51,288 nucleotides of DNA from positions 1 through 51,288 of the forward strand of contig JBBKWJ010000134.1 of NCBI GenBank assembly GCA_037968895.1, in the 5' to 3' direction. This DNA comes from JBBKWJ01 sp037968895 (GTDB lineage: Bacteria; Actinomycetota; Acidimicrobiia; Acidimicrobiales; SZUA-35). This document shows positions 17,103 through 25,796 of the stretch, piece by piece (positions within the stretch are counted from its first letter, which is position 1; each line of letters starts with the position of its first letter). A program made the translations under genes and the position numbers. The notes under the pieces were generated by a model, which saw nothing but the letters and a program-made list of their open reading frames with translations, did no database searches and was not told where the DNA came from.

Positions 17103-18386
17103 CTACTGGTTTTTGGGGAGGTCGCGATACGGCGTTTCTCGTGCTGGCCCTGGCTCCTTTGGCAAGCCGAGGACTCGCTCTCCCAAGATGTTCCGCTGGA
17201 TCTGGTCGGTGCCGCCGTAGATGCTCGGAGCCGATGCGAAGAGTACGATTTCGGCGATGCTCGAGTCGGTTGTCGTCGACTTCTCGTCAAGCATGCCGTC
17301 GGCCCCGATGATGTCGAGAGCGACATCTCTGAACCGGCGATGTAGCTCAGCATCAAACAGTTTCCCGATGTTCCCCTCGCCCCCGGTCCGTTGCTTTGGG
17401 TCGCGAGTCCGCTGCACGTTGAGGCGGTTGACTTGGAGAAGGGTGTAGAGCTCCGCGATCGATTGGCGCAGCAACGGGTCGCTGGTGCGCTCTAGCTTCT
17501 TGGCGAGGGCGACGTAGCGGTCATAGAGCTTCATGCCGACACCGGGAGCTTGGCCGCCGCCCTTGCGGGCCTTGGCCTTCGCCACGATCTTGCCGACCTT
17601 GCGGTCGAACTGATTCGATATGCGGCCCGGTGACGCCATGACGAAACCAGCGGAACCGCTGCCGATGCTCGATCGTTCAAACATGAGCGTCGTGTTGGCT
17701 ACCCGCCAACCGTCGCCTTGCTCACCGATCATCGCGTCGTGGTTGGCTCTTGCTTGGTCCATGAAGACTTCGCTGAAAAACTCGCGGCCGGTCATCTCTT
17801 TGAGGGGGCGCACCTCGACGCCCTCTTGTTGGAGTTCGAGGGCGAAGTAGGAGAGGCCCTGGTGCTTCGGCTTGTCTGGGTCGGTGCGCGCTACCAAGAT
17901 GCCGTAGTCAGCCGTGGTGCCTTGCGATGTCCAAACCTTCTGGCCGGTAAACGACCACTCGTCGCCATCACGCACGGCCTTGGTGCCGAGCCCGGCCAGG
18001 TCTGATCCCGCCATTGGCTCCGAGAAAAGCTGGCACCAGGCGTGCTGGCCGTTGAGGATCTGGGGAATGTAGCGGTCGATCTGCTCTTGGCTGCCGTGGG
18101 CTGCAATCGTTGGTGCGGCGAGCATGTAGCCGAGCCCAGGTGGAGGTCCGACGACGTCTTTTGCGGCAAGAGTTCGCATCGCCCGCATGGCCATCGACTG
18201 GCCCCAACCCTTCCCGTATGCATTCTCCGGAAGTGAGGGATGGGCGAAGCCGGAGTCGGCGAGACGCTGCCACCATTCGGCCAAGCTGATGTCCGGATCC
18301 CAGTTCTCATCGACCCAATCACCAACGAGCTTCTCGATTGCGCCGGCTTCGGAAAGGTCGACAGACTTGTTCTCGGTTGCGGACAT
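17103..18386 (-). CDS. Acyl-CoA dehydrogenase
   Basis: The 427-residue flavoprotein oxidises an acyl-CoA to the 2-enoyl-CoA. The N-terminal helical domain is followed by CQLFSEPMAGSDLAGLGTKA and EWSFTGQKVWTSQGTTADYG, the FAD-binding beta domain, and the C-terminal YGGTDQIQRNILGERVLGLP, which is typical of this family. I placed the start at ATG 18386; a TTG at 18428 would add 14 residues without improving the ribosome binding site. It converges with the carotenoid oxygenase (12 bp apart) and probably supports the same degradation route, although it is not in the TetR-led operon. Confidence 0.92.
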   Translation of the reverse strand: MSATENKSVDLSEAGAIEKLVGDWVDENWDPDISLAEWWQRLADSGFAHPSLPENAYGKGWGQSMAMRAMRTLAAKDVVGPPPGLGYMLAAPTIAAHGSQEQIDRYIPQILNGQHAWCQLFSEPMAGSDLAGLGTKAVRDGDEWSFTGQKVWTSQGTTADYGILVARTDPDKPKHQGLSYFALELQQEGVEVRPLKEMTGREFFSEVFMDQARANHDAMIGEQGDGWRVANTTLMFERSSIGSGSAGFVMASPGRISNQFDRKVGKIVAKAKARKGGGQAPGVGMKLYDRYVALAKKLERTSDPLLRQSIAELYTLLQVNRLNVQRTRDPKQRTGGEGNIGKLFDAELHRRFRDVALDIIGADGMLDEKSTTTDSSIAEIVLFASAPSIYGGTDQIQRNILGERVLGLPKEPGPARETPYRDLPKNQ

Positions 18387-18481
18387 CGAGCCAGAGTACA
18401 GCAGCTCATTCGCCGTCAAAAATCCCAAGCACCGACGAATTTCTCCTTGCTCATTGCGTAAGTCACGACTAACGTAACCGC

Positions 18482-18838
18482 ATGGACCCGCTCGATGTAC
18501 TCGCTGAGTCTCGTCGCCGACAGATCATGGCCTTTCTCGCTGAGGCCGGTGAGTCGTCGGTGTCAACAATTGCCGAACCAATGCCAATATCGCGCCCGGC
18601 TGTCTCGCAGCATCTGAAGGTACTGCTCGATTCTGGTGTCGTAGCCGAGCGTCGCAATGGCCGATTGCGTCTCTATCGCATCGATCCAGACGGCCTGGCG
18701 AGAATTCGAGAGGCGATCGAACTTTTCTTGCTCGGCGAGTTAACAGAGCTCCAAGTATCAGCCGAACGACTCGATCGAGTCGGTAATCAATCATCCAGCA
18801 AGTCCCAACCCGACAAAGGAAGTACAGCAAATGACTGA
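18482..18838 (+). CDS. ArsR-family winged-helix regulator
   Basis: The 118-residue protein has a winged helix: LDVLAESRRRQIMAFLAEAG, then the recognition helix ISRPAVSQHLKVLLDSGVVAERRNGRLRLYRID. No metal-binding ELCVCDL motif is present, so it belongs to the metal-free group commonly paired with AHSA1/SRPBCC proteins. It overlaps the following SRPBCC gene by 8 bp, which confirms such a pair. The C-terminal 20 residues are serine- and lysine-rich and seem disordered. It is divergent from the acyl-CoA dehydrogenase, with 95 bp between the starts. Confidence 0.9.
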   Translation: MDPLDVLAESRRRQIMAFLAEAGESSVSTIAEPMPISRPAVSQHLKVLLDSGVVAERRNGRLRLYRIDPDGLARIREAIELFLLGELTELQVSAERLDRVGNQSSSKSQPDKGSTAND

Positions 18839-19820
18839 CGCGACGAATGGTGACGTAGTTGTCGAAAGGCTCGTTGCGGCAAGCCCGCAGGATGTCTTTG
18901 CGATGTTGAGTGAGCCGGAGCGACTCAGGCGTTGGCAGGCATTGAGCGCCACCGTCGACCTCAGAGTTGGCGGCGACTACAGCTACACGGTGACCCCAGG
19001 CAACATTGCGGAAGGCACGTTCGTCGAGATCGAACCCGGCCGTCGCCTCGTGTACACGTGGGGTTGGGCTGGGCAAGACGTGCCAGAAACTGGCGCCTCA
19101 ACGATCACGGTCGACCTCGAGCCGAAAGATGGCCAGACCTGGGTGCGGATGACCCACAGCGGCCTTCCCAGTGAACAGCAGGCTGGACACGCCGAAGGGT
19201 GGGAGCACTACGCCGACCGCCTCGTTGTCGCCGCAAATGGCGATGCCGGGGCAGACACGTGGCATGCAGCGCCTGACCCACTTGATCCGCTGTCTGCGGC
19301 TGAGGCAACGTGGGCGATCTGTCAGATCGCGCTGCGCCGGCTCAGCAAGGACGACGCCCAGACCGCCTCGACTTGTGAAGGGCTAAATCTTCACGGACTC
19401 GTCGAGCACTTGATGGGCAGCATGCGCGGCCTTGGTGGCATGGCCGGCGCGGAGATCCCAGAAGAAATCGAAGCAACGTCGGCCGAGGACTACATCGCTC
19501 AGGCAGTCGCGCCAACGCTCAGTGCGTGGCGAGCACGTGGCGTCGATGGCGAGGTTCCCTTCGGCGGCGGGATGGCGCCCGCCGCCATTCCGGCCGGGAT
19601 TCTGTCGGTGGAGTTTCTCGTACATGCGTGGGATTTCGCCACGAGTGTTGGCGAAACCATCGAGGTGCCAGACGAGGTTGCCGCCTATGTACTTGGCCTT
19701 GCTCAGATGATCGTCCAGCCTGACAATCGGGGCGAGGGCAAGGGTTTCGCGGCCGAAGTTCCGGTTGACGATGAAAGCCCGATGGCTCAGCTCATCGGTT
19801 TCACCGGTCGCGCAGTCTAG
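18831..19820 (+). CDS. SRPBCC (AHSA1-like) domain fused to TIGR03086-type domain
   Basis: The 329-residue protein has two parts. Residues 8-135 form an AHSA1-like SRPBCC fold (VVVERLVAASPQDVFAMLSEPERLRRWQ, then RLVYTWGW and GWEHYADRLV). Residues 145-329 resemble the DinB/mycothiol-dependent maleylpyruvate isomerase family TIGR03086: LVEHLMGSMRGLGGMAG carries a histidine of the metal site, and LVHAWDFATSVG carries the conserved His-x-x-D-x-A. The two domains normally exist as separate proteins. It is translated together with the ArsR regulator. Function is unknown; a small-molecule or thiol-dependent transferase role is possible. Confidence 0.82.
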   Translation: MTDATNGDVVVERLVAASPQDVFAMLSEPERLRRWQALSATVDLRVGGDYSYTVTPGNIAEGTFVEIEPGRRLVYTWGWAGQDVPETGASTITVDLEPKDGQTWVRMTHSGLPSEQQAGHAEGWEHYADRLVVAANGDAGADTWHAAPDPLDPLSAAEATWAICQIALRRLSKDDAQTASTCEGLNLHGLVEHLMGSMRGLGGMAGAEIPEEIEATSAEDYIAQAVAPTLSAWRARGVDGEVPFGGGMAPAAIPAGILSVEFLVHAWDFATSVGETIEVPDEVAAYVLGLAQMIVQPDNRGEGKGFAAEVPVDDESPMAQLIGFTGRAV

Positions 19821-19834
19821 AGAATGCTGGCTCG

Positions 19835-20746
19835 CTAGCTGTCGAGGTGGCTGGCGAGCCAGTTAGGTGAGACCGCTCCAATTAGGCCGATGGCAACCAG
19901 ACGGGATGCGGTGTCTGGTCGCTCATCTGGGAGTGGCTCGAGCGACCAGCGAGGCCCAACTCGATGGAGCGCGGCCATAACGGGCGGCTCTCCGTCGAGC
20001 CGGATGATTCCCTTTACGCGGACAATTGTGTCTGGCGTGTCGGCCATCAGGCGTTCGACTTGGTCTCGTGTCATCGAGCGTGTGGCTTCGGCGGACCAGG
20101 TATCGAACACTGACAACGCGGGCGACGAACTCGTTGCCAGCTCCCGCTCGGCGTGAGTGACATCGAGTAGCACTGTCGTTGGGATCTCGGCATTCGTACA
20201 CGGAATAACGACGGCGCCAGGCAATTGCTTCGTGATCCACGAGGTGGTCGCGGCGAGTGACTTCTCGTCGATAAGGTCGGCCTTGTTGAGCAAGATGATG
20301 TCAGCTTGTTTGATCTGACTTTGCACGATGTCACCAACAAAGCGGTCATTGCTTTTTGCCCGGACGGTTTCGGCATCGGCGACGACGATGACTCCGTCGA
20401 GTCGAAGACCAGGTGCGTGTGCATACGCGGCGACGCCAGCCGGTTCGGCAACGCCGCTGGCCTCAACGATGATGCGCGTTGGCTGATGGGGCAGGGCACG
20501 AACGGTCTCAAGCGCAGCCCCGAATCCGTCAGTCATGCTGCAGCAGATGCAGCCGTTCGTGAGCGCTATCGTGTCGCCGTCGTGCTTGGCCACAAGGTCA
20601 TTGTCGATGTTGATTGAGCCGAAATCATTTACGAGCACCGCGACCCGTTCGTCTGATACTCGCAGGATGTGATTGAGCAGAGTCGTCTTGCCAGCGCCGA
20701 GGTAACCGCCGATAACGGTCACCGCAATGCTCGGGTGTGCGTTCAT
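19835..20746 (-). CDS. CobW/COG0523-family GTPase (metal chaperone type)
   Basis: The 303-residue GTPase has a P-loop GYLGAGKT at 14-21, the COG0523 metal-binding motif CICC at 66-69 (NGCICCSM), IIVEASGVAEP (Walker B-like) and NKAD for guanine recognition. The C-terminal CobW_C domain is present (WSLEPLPDE). COG0523 proteins deliver zinc, cobalt or other metals in the cytosol. ATG 20746 starts the family's usual N-terminus; longer starts would translate the palindromic repeat directly upstream. It is divergent from the DHA2 exporter. No Zur-like site is recognisable in the 127-bp gap. Confidence 0.9.
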   Translation of the reverse strand: MNAHPSIAVTVIGGYLGAGKTTLLNHILRVSDERVAVLVNDFGSINIDNDLVAKHDGDTIALTNGCICCSMTDGFGAALETVRALPHQPTRIIVEASGVAEPAGVAAYAHAPGLRLDGVIVVADAETVRAKSNDRFVGDIVQSQIKQADIILLNKADLIDEKSLAATTSWITKQLPGAVVIPCTNAEIPTTVLLDVTHAERELATSSSPALSVFDTWSAEATRSMTRDQVERLMADTPDTIVRVKGIIRLDGEPPVMAALHRVGPRWSLEPLPDERPDTASRLVAIGLIGAVSPNWLASHLDS

Positions 20747-20748
20747 TG

Positions 20749-20820
20749 CGAACACTTCGGTGTCAGACACCCAAGTGTTCGTGAACGCATGGGTGTCTGA
20801 CCCCAAAGTGTTCGTGAGCG
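20749..20820. repeat. Palindromic repeat element with direct duplication
   Basis: Positions 20749-20781 form a 33-bp near-perfect palindrome: outer arms CGAACACTT/AAGTGTTCG, inner arms GGTGTC/GACACC around one A, with only a C-C mismatch in between. The right half is repeated at 20792-20820: 25 of 29 bases equal 20759-20787. It lies in the divergent promoter region of the GTPase and the exporter and ends 2 bp before the GTPase start codon. It may be a REP-like element or a multi-site operator. Confidence 0.75.
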
Positions 20821-20873
20821 GTCGATAGGCACCTGTGAAGTCTAGATCCACTCCAGCGTCATACGCTGACCCC

Positions 20874-22442
20874 ATGACTCAACCAGCCGCCATCCCGCTC
20901 CATGAGCGACCGCTGATTCACAAACGCCGCTGGTTTCTGCTTGCCGTGATGTGCCTCAGCCTCGTGATCGTCGTGATGTCGGTGTCGGGACTCAACGTCG
21001 CGTTGCCCGAGATTCAGCGCAGCCTCGACGCCTCGGCCACCGATCTGCAGTGGATTGTTGACTCGTACGCAATTGTGTTCGCCGGACTGTTGCTGACGGC
21101 CGGAGCGATTGGAGATCGGTTTGGTCGGAAGAAGGCTCTACTCGCTGGCCTCGTCGTTTTTGGCTTGGGATCGTTCGTTGGAGCGATGTCTGACACCGCA
21201 ACTGGTGTCATCGTCGCTCGTGTCGTGATGGGGGTTGGAGCCGCCTTCGTAATGCCGGCGACGCTTTCGCTGTTGTCAGCAATATTTCCTCCTGAAGAAC
21301 GGGGCAAGGCGATCGCAATCTGGGCCGGATTCGCGGGCGCAGGCGGAGCGCTTGGGCCGCTCATTGTGGGTTTCTTGCTGACCGATTGGTGGATCTTTCC
21401 TGCGTACTGGTGGGGGTCGGCGTTCCTTGTCAACGTAGTAACCGCGGCGCTCGTCATTCTCGCGGTGTTCCTGTTTGCTCCGTCAAGTCGGGATGAGGAC
21501 GAGCACCCACTCGACCCCGTCGGTGCCTTGCTCTCGCTCGTTGGCATGGCGGCGCTGCTGTACGCAATTATCGAGGGGCCGAATAAGGGGTGGTTTGGCG
21601 GTGAGATCATTGCCTCTTTCGCGGTCGCCATAATCGGCATCGCCGCCTTTGCGGTCTGGGAGATGAAGCGTGATTCGCCAATGTTGCCGATGGAGTATTT
21701 CCGGATCCGTCGGTTCTCGGTTGGCGCCGGCGTGATCACGTTCGCTTTCATGGTGATGTTCGGGTTCTTCTTCCTCGTGACCCAGTATTACCAACTCGTG
21801 CGGGGCTACTCACCGCTTCGGGCCGGGGCCGCCAACCTGCCAATGGCGTTCGCGATGGTCATGGTTGCGCCTCGAAGCTCCGCCCTCGGCGAACGGTTTG
21901 GTGTCTACCGGATCATTACTGTCGGATTCGGTTCGATTGTTGTCGGGCTCTTGACACTCGGATTCTTGGAACCATCAAGTAGCTATCTTCAGATTGCCAT
22001 CGGTCTCGTGTTTCTTGGCGGTGGCATGGGAATCACTGCGGCCCCTGCGACGGGCGCCATCATGTCAGCCGTTCCACTGAACAAGGCCGGTGTCGGATCC
22101 GCCGTAAACGACACGACGAGGGAACTCGGCGGTGCGCTCGGCATTGCCACTCTGGGTTCGATCGCAACGTCCGCCTATCGATCGAACATCAACGTAGAAG
22201 GGGTGCCAGCCGAAATCGCAGGCGCTATGTCCGAGTCGGTTGGGGCCGCCGTATTCACCGGGCGATCAATTGGTGGGGAACAAGGGGCGGCGATCGTGAA
22301 CGCAGCCGGAACCGCCTTCACAGACGCGTTCACAACCACGATGCTTGTGGCCGCCGGCATCGCCTTCTTCGCTGGGCTTGCCGTGTTCTTTACCAAGGGC
22401 GACAACATCCCGTCTGAGTCGGCCAGCGGCACGAGTGCCTGA
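20874..22442 (+). CDS. MFS drug exporter, DHA2 family (14 TM)
   Basis: The 522-residue protein is a 14-helix proton antiporter of the DHA2 (EmrB/QacA) family. It shows SGLNVALPEIQRSLDASATDLQWIVDSYAIVFAGLLLTAGAIGDRFGRKK, spanning motif D1 and the A-motif GDRFGRKK, and the motif C-like helix VIVARVVMGVGAAFVMPATLSLL. The frame extends upstream to 20835, but ATG 20874 gives the usual short N-terminus. No ribosome binding site stands out, so the mRNA may be leaderless. The substrate is unknown. It is 31 bp ahead of the epoxide hydrolase and may be co-transcribed with it. Confidence 0.92.
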   Translation: MTQPAAIPLHERPLIHKRRWFLLAVMCLSLVIVVMSVSGLNVALPEIQRSLDASATDLQWIVDSYAIVFAGLLLTAGAIGDRFGRKKALLAGLVVFGLGSFVGAMSDTATGVIVARVVMGVGAAFVMPATLSLLSAIFPPEERGKAIAIWAGFAGAGGALGPLIVGFLLTDWWIFPAYWWGSAFLVNVVTAALVILAVFLFAPSSRDEDEHPLDPVGALLSLVGMAALLYAIIEGPNKGWFGGEIIASFAVAIIGIAAFAVWEMKRDSPMLPMEYFRIRRFSVGAGVITFAFMVMFGFFFLVTQYYQLVRGYSPLRAGAANLPMAFAMVMVAPRSSALGERFGVYRIITVGFGSIVVGLLTLGFLEPSSSYLQIAIGLVFLGGGMGITAAPATGAIMSAVPLNKAGVGSAVNDTTRELGGALGIATLGSIATSAYRSNINVEGVPAEIAGAMSESVGAAVFTGRSIGGEQGAAIVNAAGTAFTDAFTTTMLVAAGIAFFAGLAVFFTKGDNIPSESASGTSA

Positions 22443-22473
22443 GTAAGCTCGCGACAGCTACTGAGGAGTGTGT

Positions 22474-23433
22474 ATGTCGGAGATCTCGTTCACCACAGTC
22501 ACGAACGGCGACATCGAGCTGCGTGTTGCAGTCCAGGGGTCTGGTCCACTTATCTTGTGTGTGCACGGATGGCCTGAGCTCTGGTATTCGTGGCGTCATC
22601 AAATGCCGTTCTTCGCCGAGCGGGGCTACACGGTTGCCGCGATGGACGTCCGCGGCTATGGAGGCACATCGAAGCCAGAGGAGATTGCCCGGTACACGCT
22701 GACCGAACTCGCGAGCGATGTGGCCGCAGTGGCCGACGCCCTAGGTGGGGGAGAAGCGATCCTTTTTGGTCACGACTGGGGTGCTCCGATTGTGTGGAAC
22801 ACCGCCCGGTTGTACCCGGACAAGATCAAGGCCGTCGCTGGACTCAGCGTTCCATACACCCCGGTCGGCGAAACCTCGAGTCTGGAACTGTGGGAGGTCT
22901 TGTTCCCCGATCGCTTCTTCTATCAGACCTACTTTGTGCCGGAAGGCGTTGCTGAGTTAGAGCTCGGGGCTGACTCGAACGACAGCATCCGTCGGATCTA
23001 CTTCGCCTTGAGCGGCGAAGGAAAGGGACTCTTCAACAAAGAAAAGCCGGCCGACGCAGCTCTGTTGGATGGATTGACTTCGCCTGATCCGTTTCCCGCT
23101 TGGGCCAGCGACAACGACCTCCTGGTCTACAGCGATGCGCTGGCCGCCGGCGGGTGGCGGGGCCCGCTCAATCGCTACCGGGCTCAAACCCTCGACTCGG
23201 AGCAGATTGGGGCCATGGAGAACCCCGACCTGGTCCAACCGACCGCCTTTATTGGCGGTGAGTTCGACCCAGTGAGGTCGTTCCTCCCTGGACTCGATCT
23301 CTTCGACTACGCACCGAACTCATGCACCAACTTCCGAGGCACAACCATCGTGCCGGGGGCCGGACACTGGGTGCAACAAGAGGCCCCAGACGAGACCAAC
23401 GCAGCCCTCGCCGCCTTCGTCGACTCGCTCTAG
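22474..23433 (+). CDS. Alpha/beta hydrolase, epoxide hydrolase type
   Basis: The 319-residue enzyme opens epoxides to diols or cleaves related substrates. The epoxide hydrolase motifs are visible: HGWPE at 31-35, RGYGGTSKP, the nucleophile Asp101 in FGHDWGAP, the acid Asp in GGEFDPV and the base His298 in GAGHWVQQE. An AGGAG box 5 bp before ATG 22474 fixes the start. The variable cap domain (about 140-235) includes the tyrosine-rich DRFFYQTYF segment. It follows the DHA2 exporter, so the two could protect against a reactive compound. Confidence 0.9.
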   Translation: MSEISFTTVTNGDIELRVAVQGSGPLILCVHGWPELWYSWRHQMPFFAERGYTVAAMDVRGYGGTSKPEEIARYTLTELASDVAAVADALGGGEAILFGHDWGAPIVWNTARLYPDKIKAVAGLSVPYTPVGETSSLELWEVLFPDRFFYQTYFVPEGVAELELGADSNDSIRRIYFALSGEGKGLFNKEKPADAALLDGLTSPDPFPAWASDNDLLVYSDALAAGGWRGPLNRYRAQTLDSEQIGAMENPDLVQPTAFIGGEFDPVRSFLPGLDLFDYAPNSCTNFRGTTIVPGAGHWVQQEAPDETNAALAAFVDSL

Positions 23434-23456
23434 CCCCAAAAACCCCCGCTCGCCCC

Positions 23457-23506
23457 AACCGTACGCGGGTTACGACCCAAAACTGGGTCGTAACCCGCGT
23501 ACGGTT
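23457..23506. repeat. Long perfect hairpin (23-bp stem, 4-nt loop)
   Basis: Arms 23457-23479 and 23484-23506 are perfect reverse complements around the loop AAAC. The stem begins AACCGTACGC and ends GCGTACGGTT. The element lies between two plus-strand genes. It has no U-tract behind it, so it is not a canonical terminator, although it could still stop or stabilise mRNA. The sequence differs from the hairpins at 20749 and 32309. Confidence 0.9.
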
Positions 23507-23539
23507 CAGTTTGGGCGTCGGTTGACCGATATCTCAGGC

Positions 23540-24085
23540 ATGCAAAAAGTGCGCTTCTTTCCTGGATTCAAGATCATCATGCACACGGTGCCGATGTCGC
23601 TGGTCTTTTTGGGGGTCGCCGTTGTTAAGTTCGCTGAGCGCAACTACCTCCTGGCCGGAATCGGACTGGCCCTGGCGCTGTTTTGGATCCACGGGCTCGG
23701 CACGGTCGTCGTCAAGCCTGGACATGTCGCCAGTCTCCGCATCTCTGGCCGCAAGATCGCCCAAACACCGACGGTGGTTGCCGTCGACGTCGACATGATT
23801 CGACGCCGGGTCTATGCGTGGTTCTATGCGAACTATTTCTACCCCGTGCTCACCCTCAACACCGGCAAAGTCATTCGCCTTCCGATCGCCACTTCGTCAC
23901 GGGCGACGGCCAGTAAGCGTGTGACGTTGCTGCGCGCTGCGCTCGCCGTCCCCGCGCCTGGCACCGTCGCGATTCCAGAAGGACGTCTCGCTCGCGCACT
24001 CTCGGGTTCGGGCCGTCAAGCTGCCCCAGCCGCGCCGGTTTCCCTCAGCCCTGCCTACGACATCGAAGGTTTCAACGGCGTATAA
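23540..24085 (+). CDS. Membrane-anchored hypothetical protein
   Basis: I do not recognise this 181-residue protein. It starts with a short basic/aromatic segment (MQKVRFFPGFKI), has one long or two short hydrophobic segments (about residues 14-30 and 37-53), then a region of about 75 residues with beta-strand character (VASLRISGRKIAQTPTVVAVDVDMI, YPVLTLNTGKVIRLPI) that may be PH-like, and an Ala/Pro-rich C-terminal tail. ATG 23540 is preferred over TTG 23522, which lies closer to the hairpin. The 152 bp after it hold a GCTCAGCTGAGC palindrome at 24103-24114 and no further gene. Confidence 0.6.
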   Translation: MQKVRFFPGFKIIMHTVPMSLVFLGVAVVKFAERNYLLAGIGLALALFWIHGLGTVVVKPGHVASLRISGRKIAQTPTVVAVDVDMIRRRVYAWFYANYFYPVLTLNTGKVIRLPIATSSRATASKRVTLLRAALAVPAPGTVAIPEGRLARALSGSGRQAAPAAPVSLSPAYDIEGFNGV

Positions 24086-24237
24086 GCAAGCGCTCTGATG
24101 CTGCTCAGCTGAGCGCAAGTGCTTGATCGGCGACAAATGTGGCCGAAAAGGCAAGGAGGGACGGGCTGCCACCGTATCCTCAGCGGTTGCGCTGCTACCG
24201 CATTGTGATCCCCAGAGCAGCTTCTAGAGGTAGAACA

Positions 24238-25782
24238 ATGACCGCACCGCAGCAGATTAGAACTCTTTTTCGTCGCGAAGAATGGATCGGCGACCCAAAA
24301 GTCGATCTGCTCTCTGGACTCCTCGTCGCCCTTGCGTTGATCCCTGAGGCCATCTCGTTCTCGCTTATCGCTGGCGTCGACCCAAAGGTTGGCCTCTACG
24401 CATCGTTCTCCATCGCCATCATCATCTCGTTCACCGGTGGGCGTCTTGGCATGATCTCGGCGGCAACCGGCGCCATGGCGCTCGTCATCGTGAGCCTGGT
24501 AAAAGACTACGGAGTTGAATATCTCTTCGCGGCCACGATCCTTGCCGGGCTTCTCCAGATTGTCTTCGGTTTAGCTGGTGTCGGTAGCCTCATGCGTTTC
24601 GTGCCTCGGACCGTGATGGTTGGCTTCGTGAACGCCTTGGCCATACTCATCTTTCTTGCTCAGATTCCTGACCTGATCCTCGAGGAGGAACGATCGTTCT
24701 CTGATCGGTTGAATCCAGCTAACTGGGACCAGAAGTTCCTCATGAACCTGGCCTTCGTCGGACTCGGGCTGGTCATCATTTACGGACTGCCCCGGCTAAC
24801 GAAAGCGGTGCCTTCTCCGCTCGTCGCCATCGTCTTGCTCACGATCGTGGCAACGCAGATCGATCTTGGCTTCAGTCTGCCGACCGTTGGCGACAAGGGA
24901 GAATTGCCATCTGCGCTTCCAAGTCTCAACCTCCCTGGTGTACCCAAGACACTAGAAACGCTGAAGATCATTCTGCCGTACTCGATCACGCTCACGTTTG
25001 TTGGACTGCTCGAGTCGTTGTTGACGGCGCAGGTGCTGGACGATCTGAACGATGACGACTCCGACAAGAATCGTGAGTCGAGAGGCCAGGGCATCGCTAA
25101 CGTAGCGACCGGCTTCCTTGGCGGTATGGCTGGCTGCGCCATGATCGGCCAGTCGATGATCAACCACCGTTCCGGTGGCCGGACTCGCCTTTCGACACTC
25201 TCGGCTGGCGTGTTTCTGCTTATCCTCATCATGGTCCTTGGCGACCTCGTCGCACGGATCCCGATGGCGGCTCTCGTTGCCGTCATGATCATGGTGGCGG
25301 TTGGAACATTCGACTGGAGCAGCGTTGCCCGTGAGCACATCAAGCTCATGCCCCAGCCCGAACTTATCGTGATGGCCGCAACGGTTGGCGTCGTTGTCTT
25401 TACGCACAACCTGGCATATGGCGTCGGAGTGGGCGTCTTGCTCTCCGCCGTCTTCTTCGTTCGCCACGTAACGCACGTTGTGAAGGTCAGCTCTGTTGTC
25501 GACCCGGACAACACCGAGCGGCTCTACTCCGTTACCGGCGAGTTGTTCTTCGCATCGAGCAACGACCTCGTGCATGCGTTCGACTACGACTCGGTGAAGG
25601 TGAAGCGAGTCGAGATCGATCTCAGCGATGCCCGCATCTGGGACACCTCAGCGGTTGTCGCCCTCGACGCAGTGGTTGCGAAGTTCGCTCAGCGAGGCAT
25701 CACGGCCCACCTCGTCGGCCTCAATCGTCACGCCGAGAAGCTCCACAGCGACACCAGCGGCAAAATCGGCGCCGGTCACTAG
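24238..25782 (+). CDS. SulP-family anion transporter with STAS domain
   Basis: The 514-residue protein is a SulP (SLC26-like) transporter for sulfate, bicarbonate or another anion. The membrane domain (about 25-400) starts with DLLSGLLVALALIPEAISFSLIAGVDPKVGLYASF, the SulP signature region, and includes RTVMVGFVNALAILIFLAQIPDL. GCAMIGQSMINHRSGGRTRLSTL is the re-entrant binding region between helices. A STAS domain follows (about 420-514; VEIDLSDARIWDTSAVVALDAVV). GAGGTAGAAC before ATG 24238 supports this start over upstream ones. It converges with the unknown gene at 25797. The transported ion is uncertain. Confidence 0.93.
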   Translation: MTAPQQIRTLFRREEWIGDPKVDLLSGLLVALALIPEAISFSLIAGVDPKVGLYASFSIAIIISFTGGRLGMISAATGAMALVIVSLVKDYGVEYLFAATILAGLLQIVFGLAGVGSLMRFVPRTVMVGFVNALAILIFLAQIPDLILEEERSFSDRLNPANWDQKFLMNLAFVGLGLVIIYGLPRLTKAVPSPLVAIVLLTIVATQIDLGFSLPTVGDKGELPSALPSLNLPGVPKTLETLKIILPYSITLTFVGLLESLLTAQVLDDLNDDDSDKNRESRGQGIANVATGFLGGMAGCAMIGQSMINHRSGGRTRLSTLSAGVFLLILIMVLGDLVARIPMAALVAVMIMVAVGTFDWSSVAREHIKLMPQPELIVMAATVGVVVFTHNLAYGVGVGVLLSAVFFVRHVTHVVKVSSVVDPDNTERLYSVTGELFFASSNDLVHAFDYDSVKVKRVEIDLSDARIWDTSAVVALDAVVAKFAQRGITAHLVGLNRHAEKLHSDTSGKIGAGH

Positions 25783-25796
25783 CGACTGGCGCCCGT

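Noticed and set aside
20747..20875. Longer N-terminus for the CobW-type GTPase
   Set aside because: It would translate the palindromic repeat; the family N-terminus fits ATG 20746.
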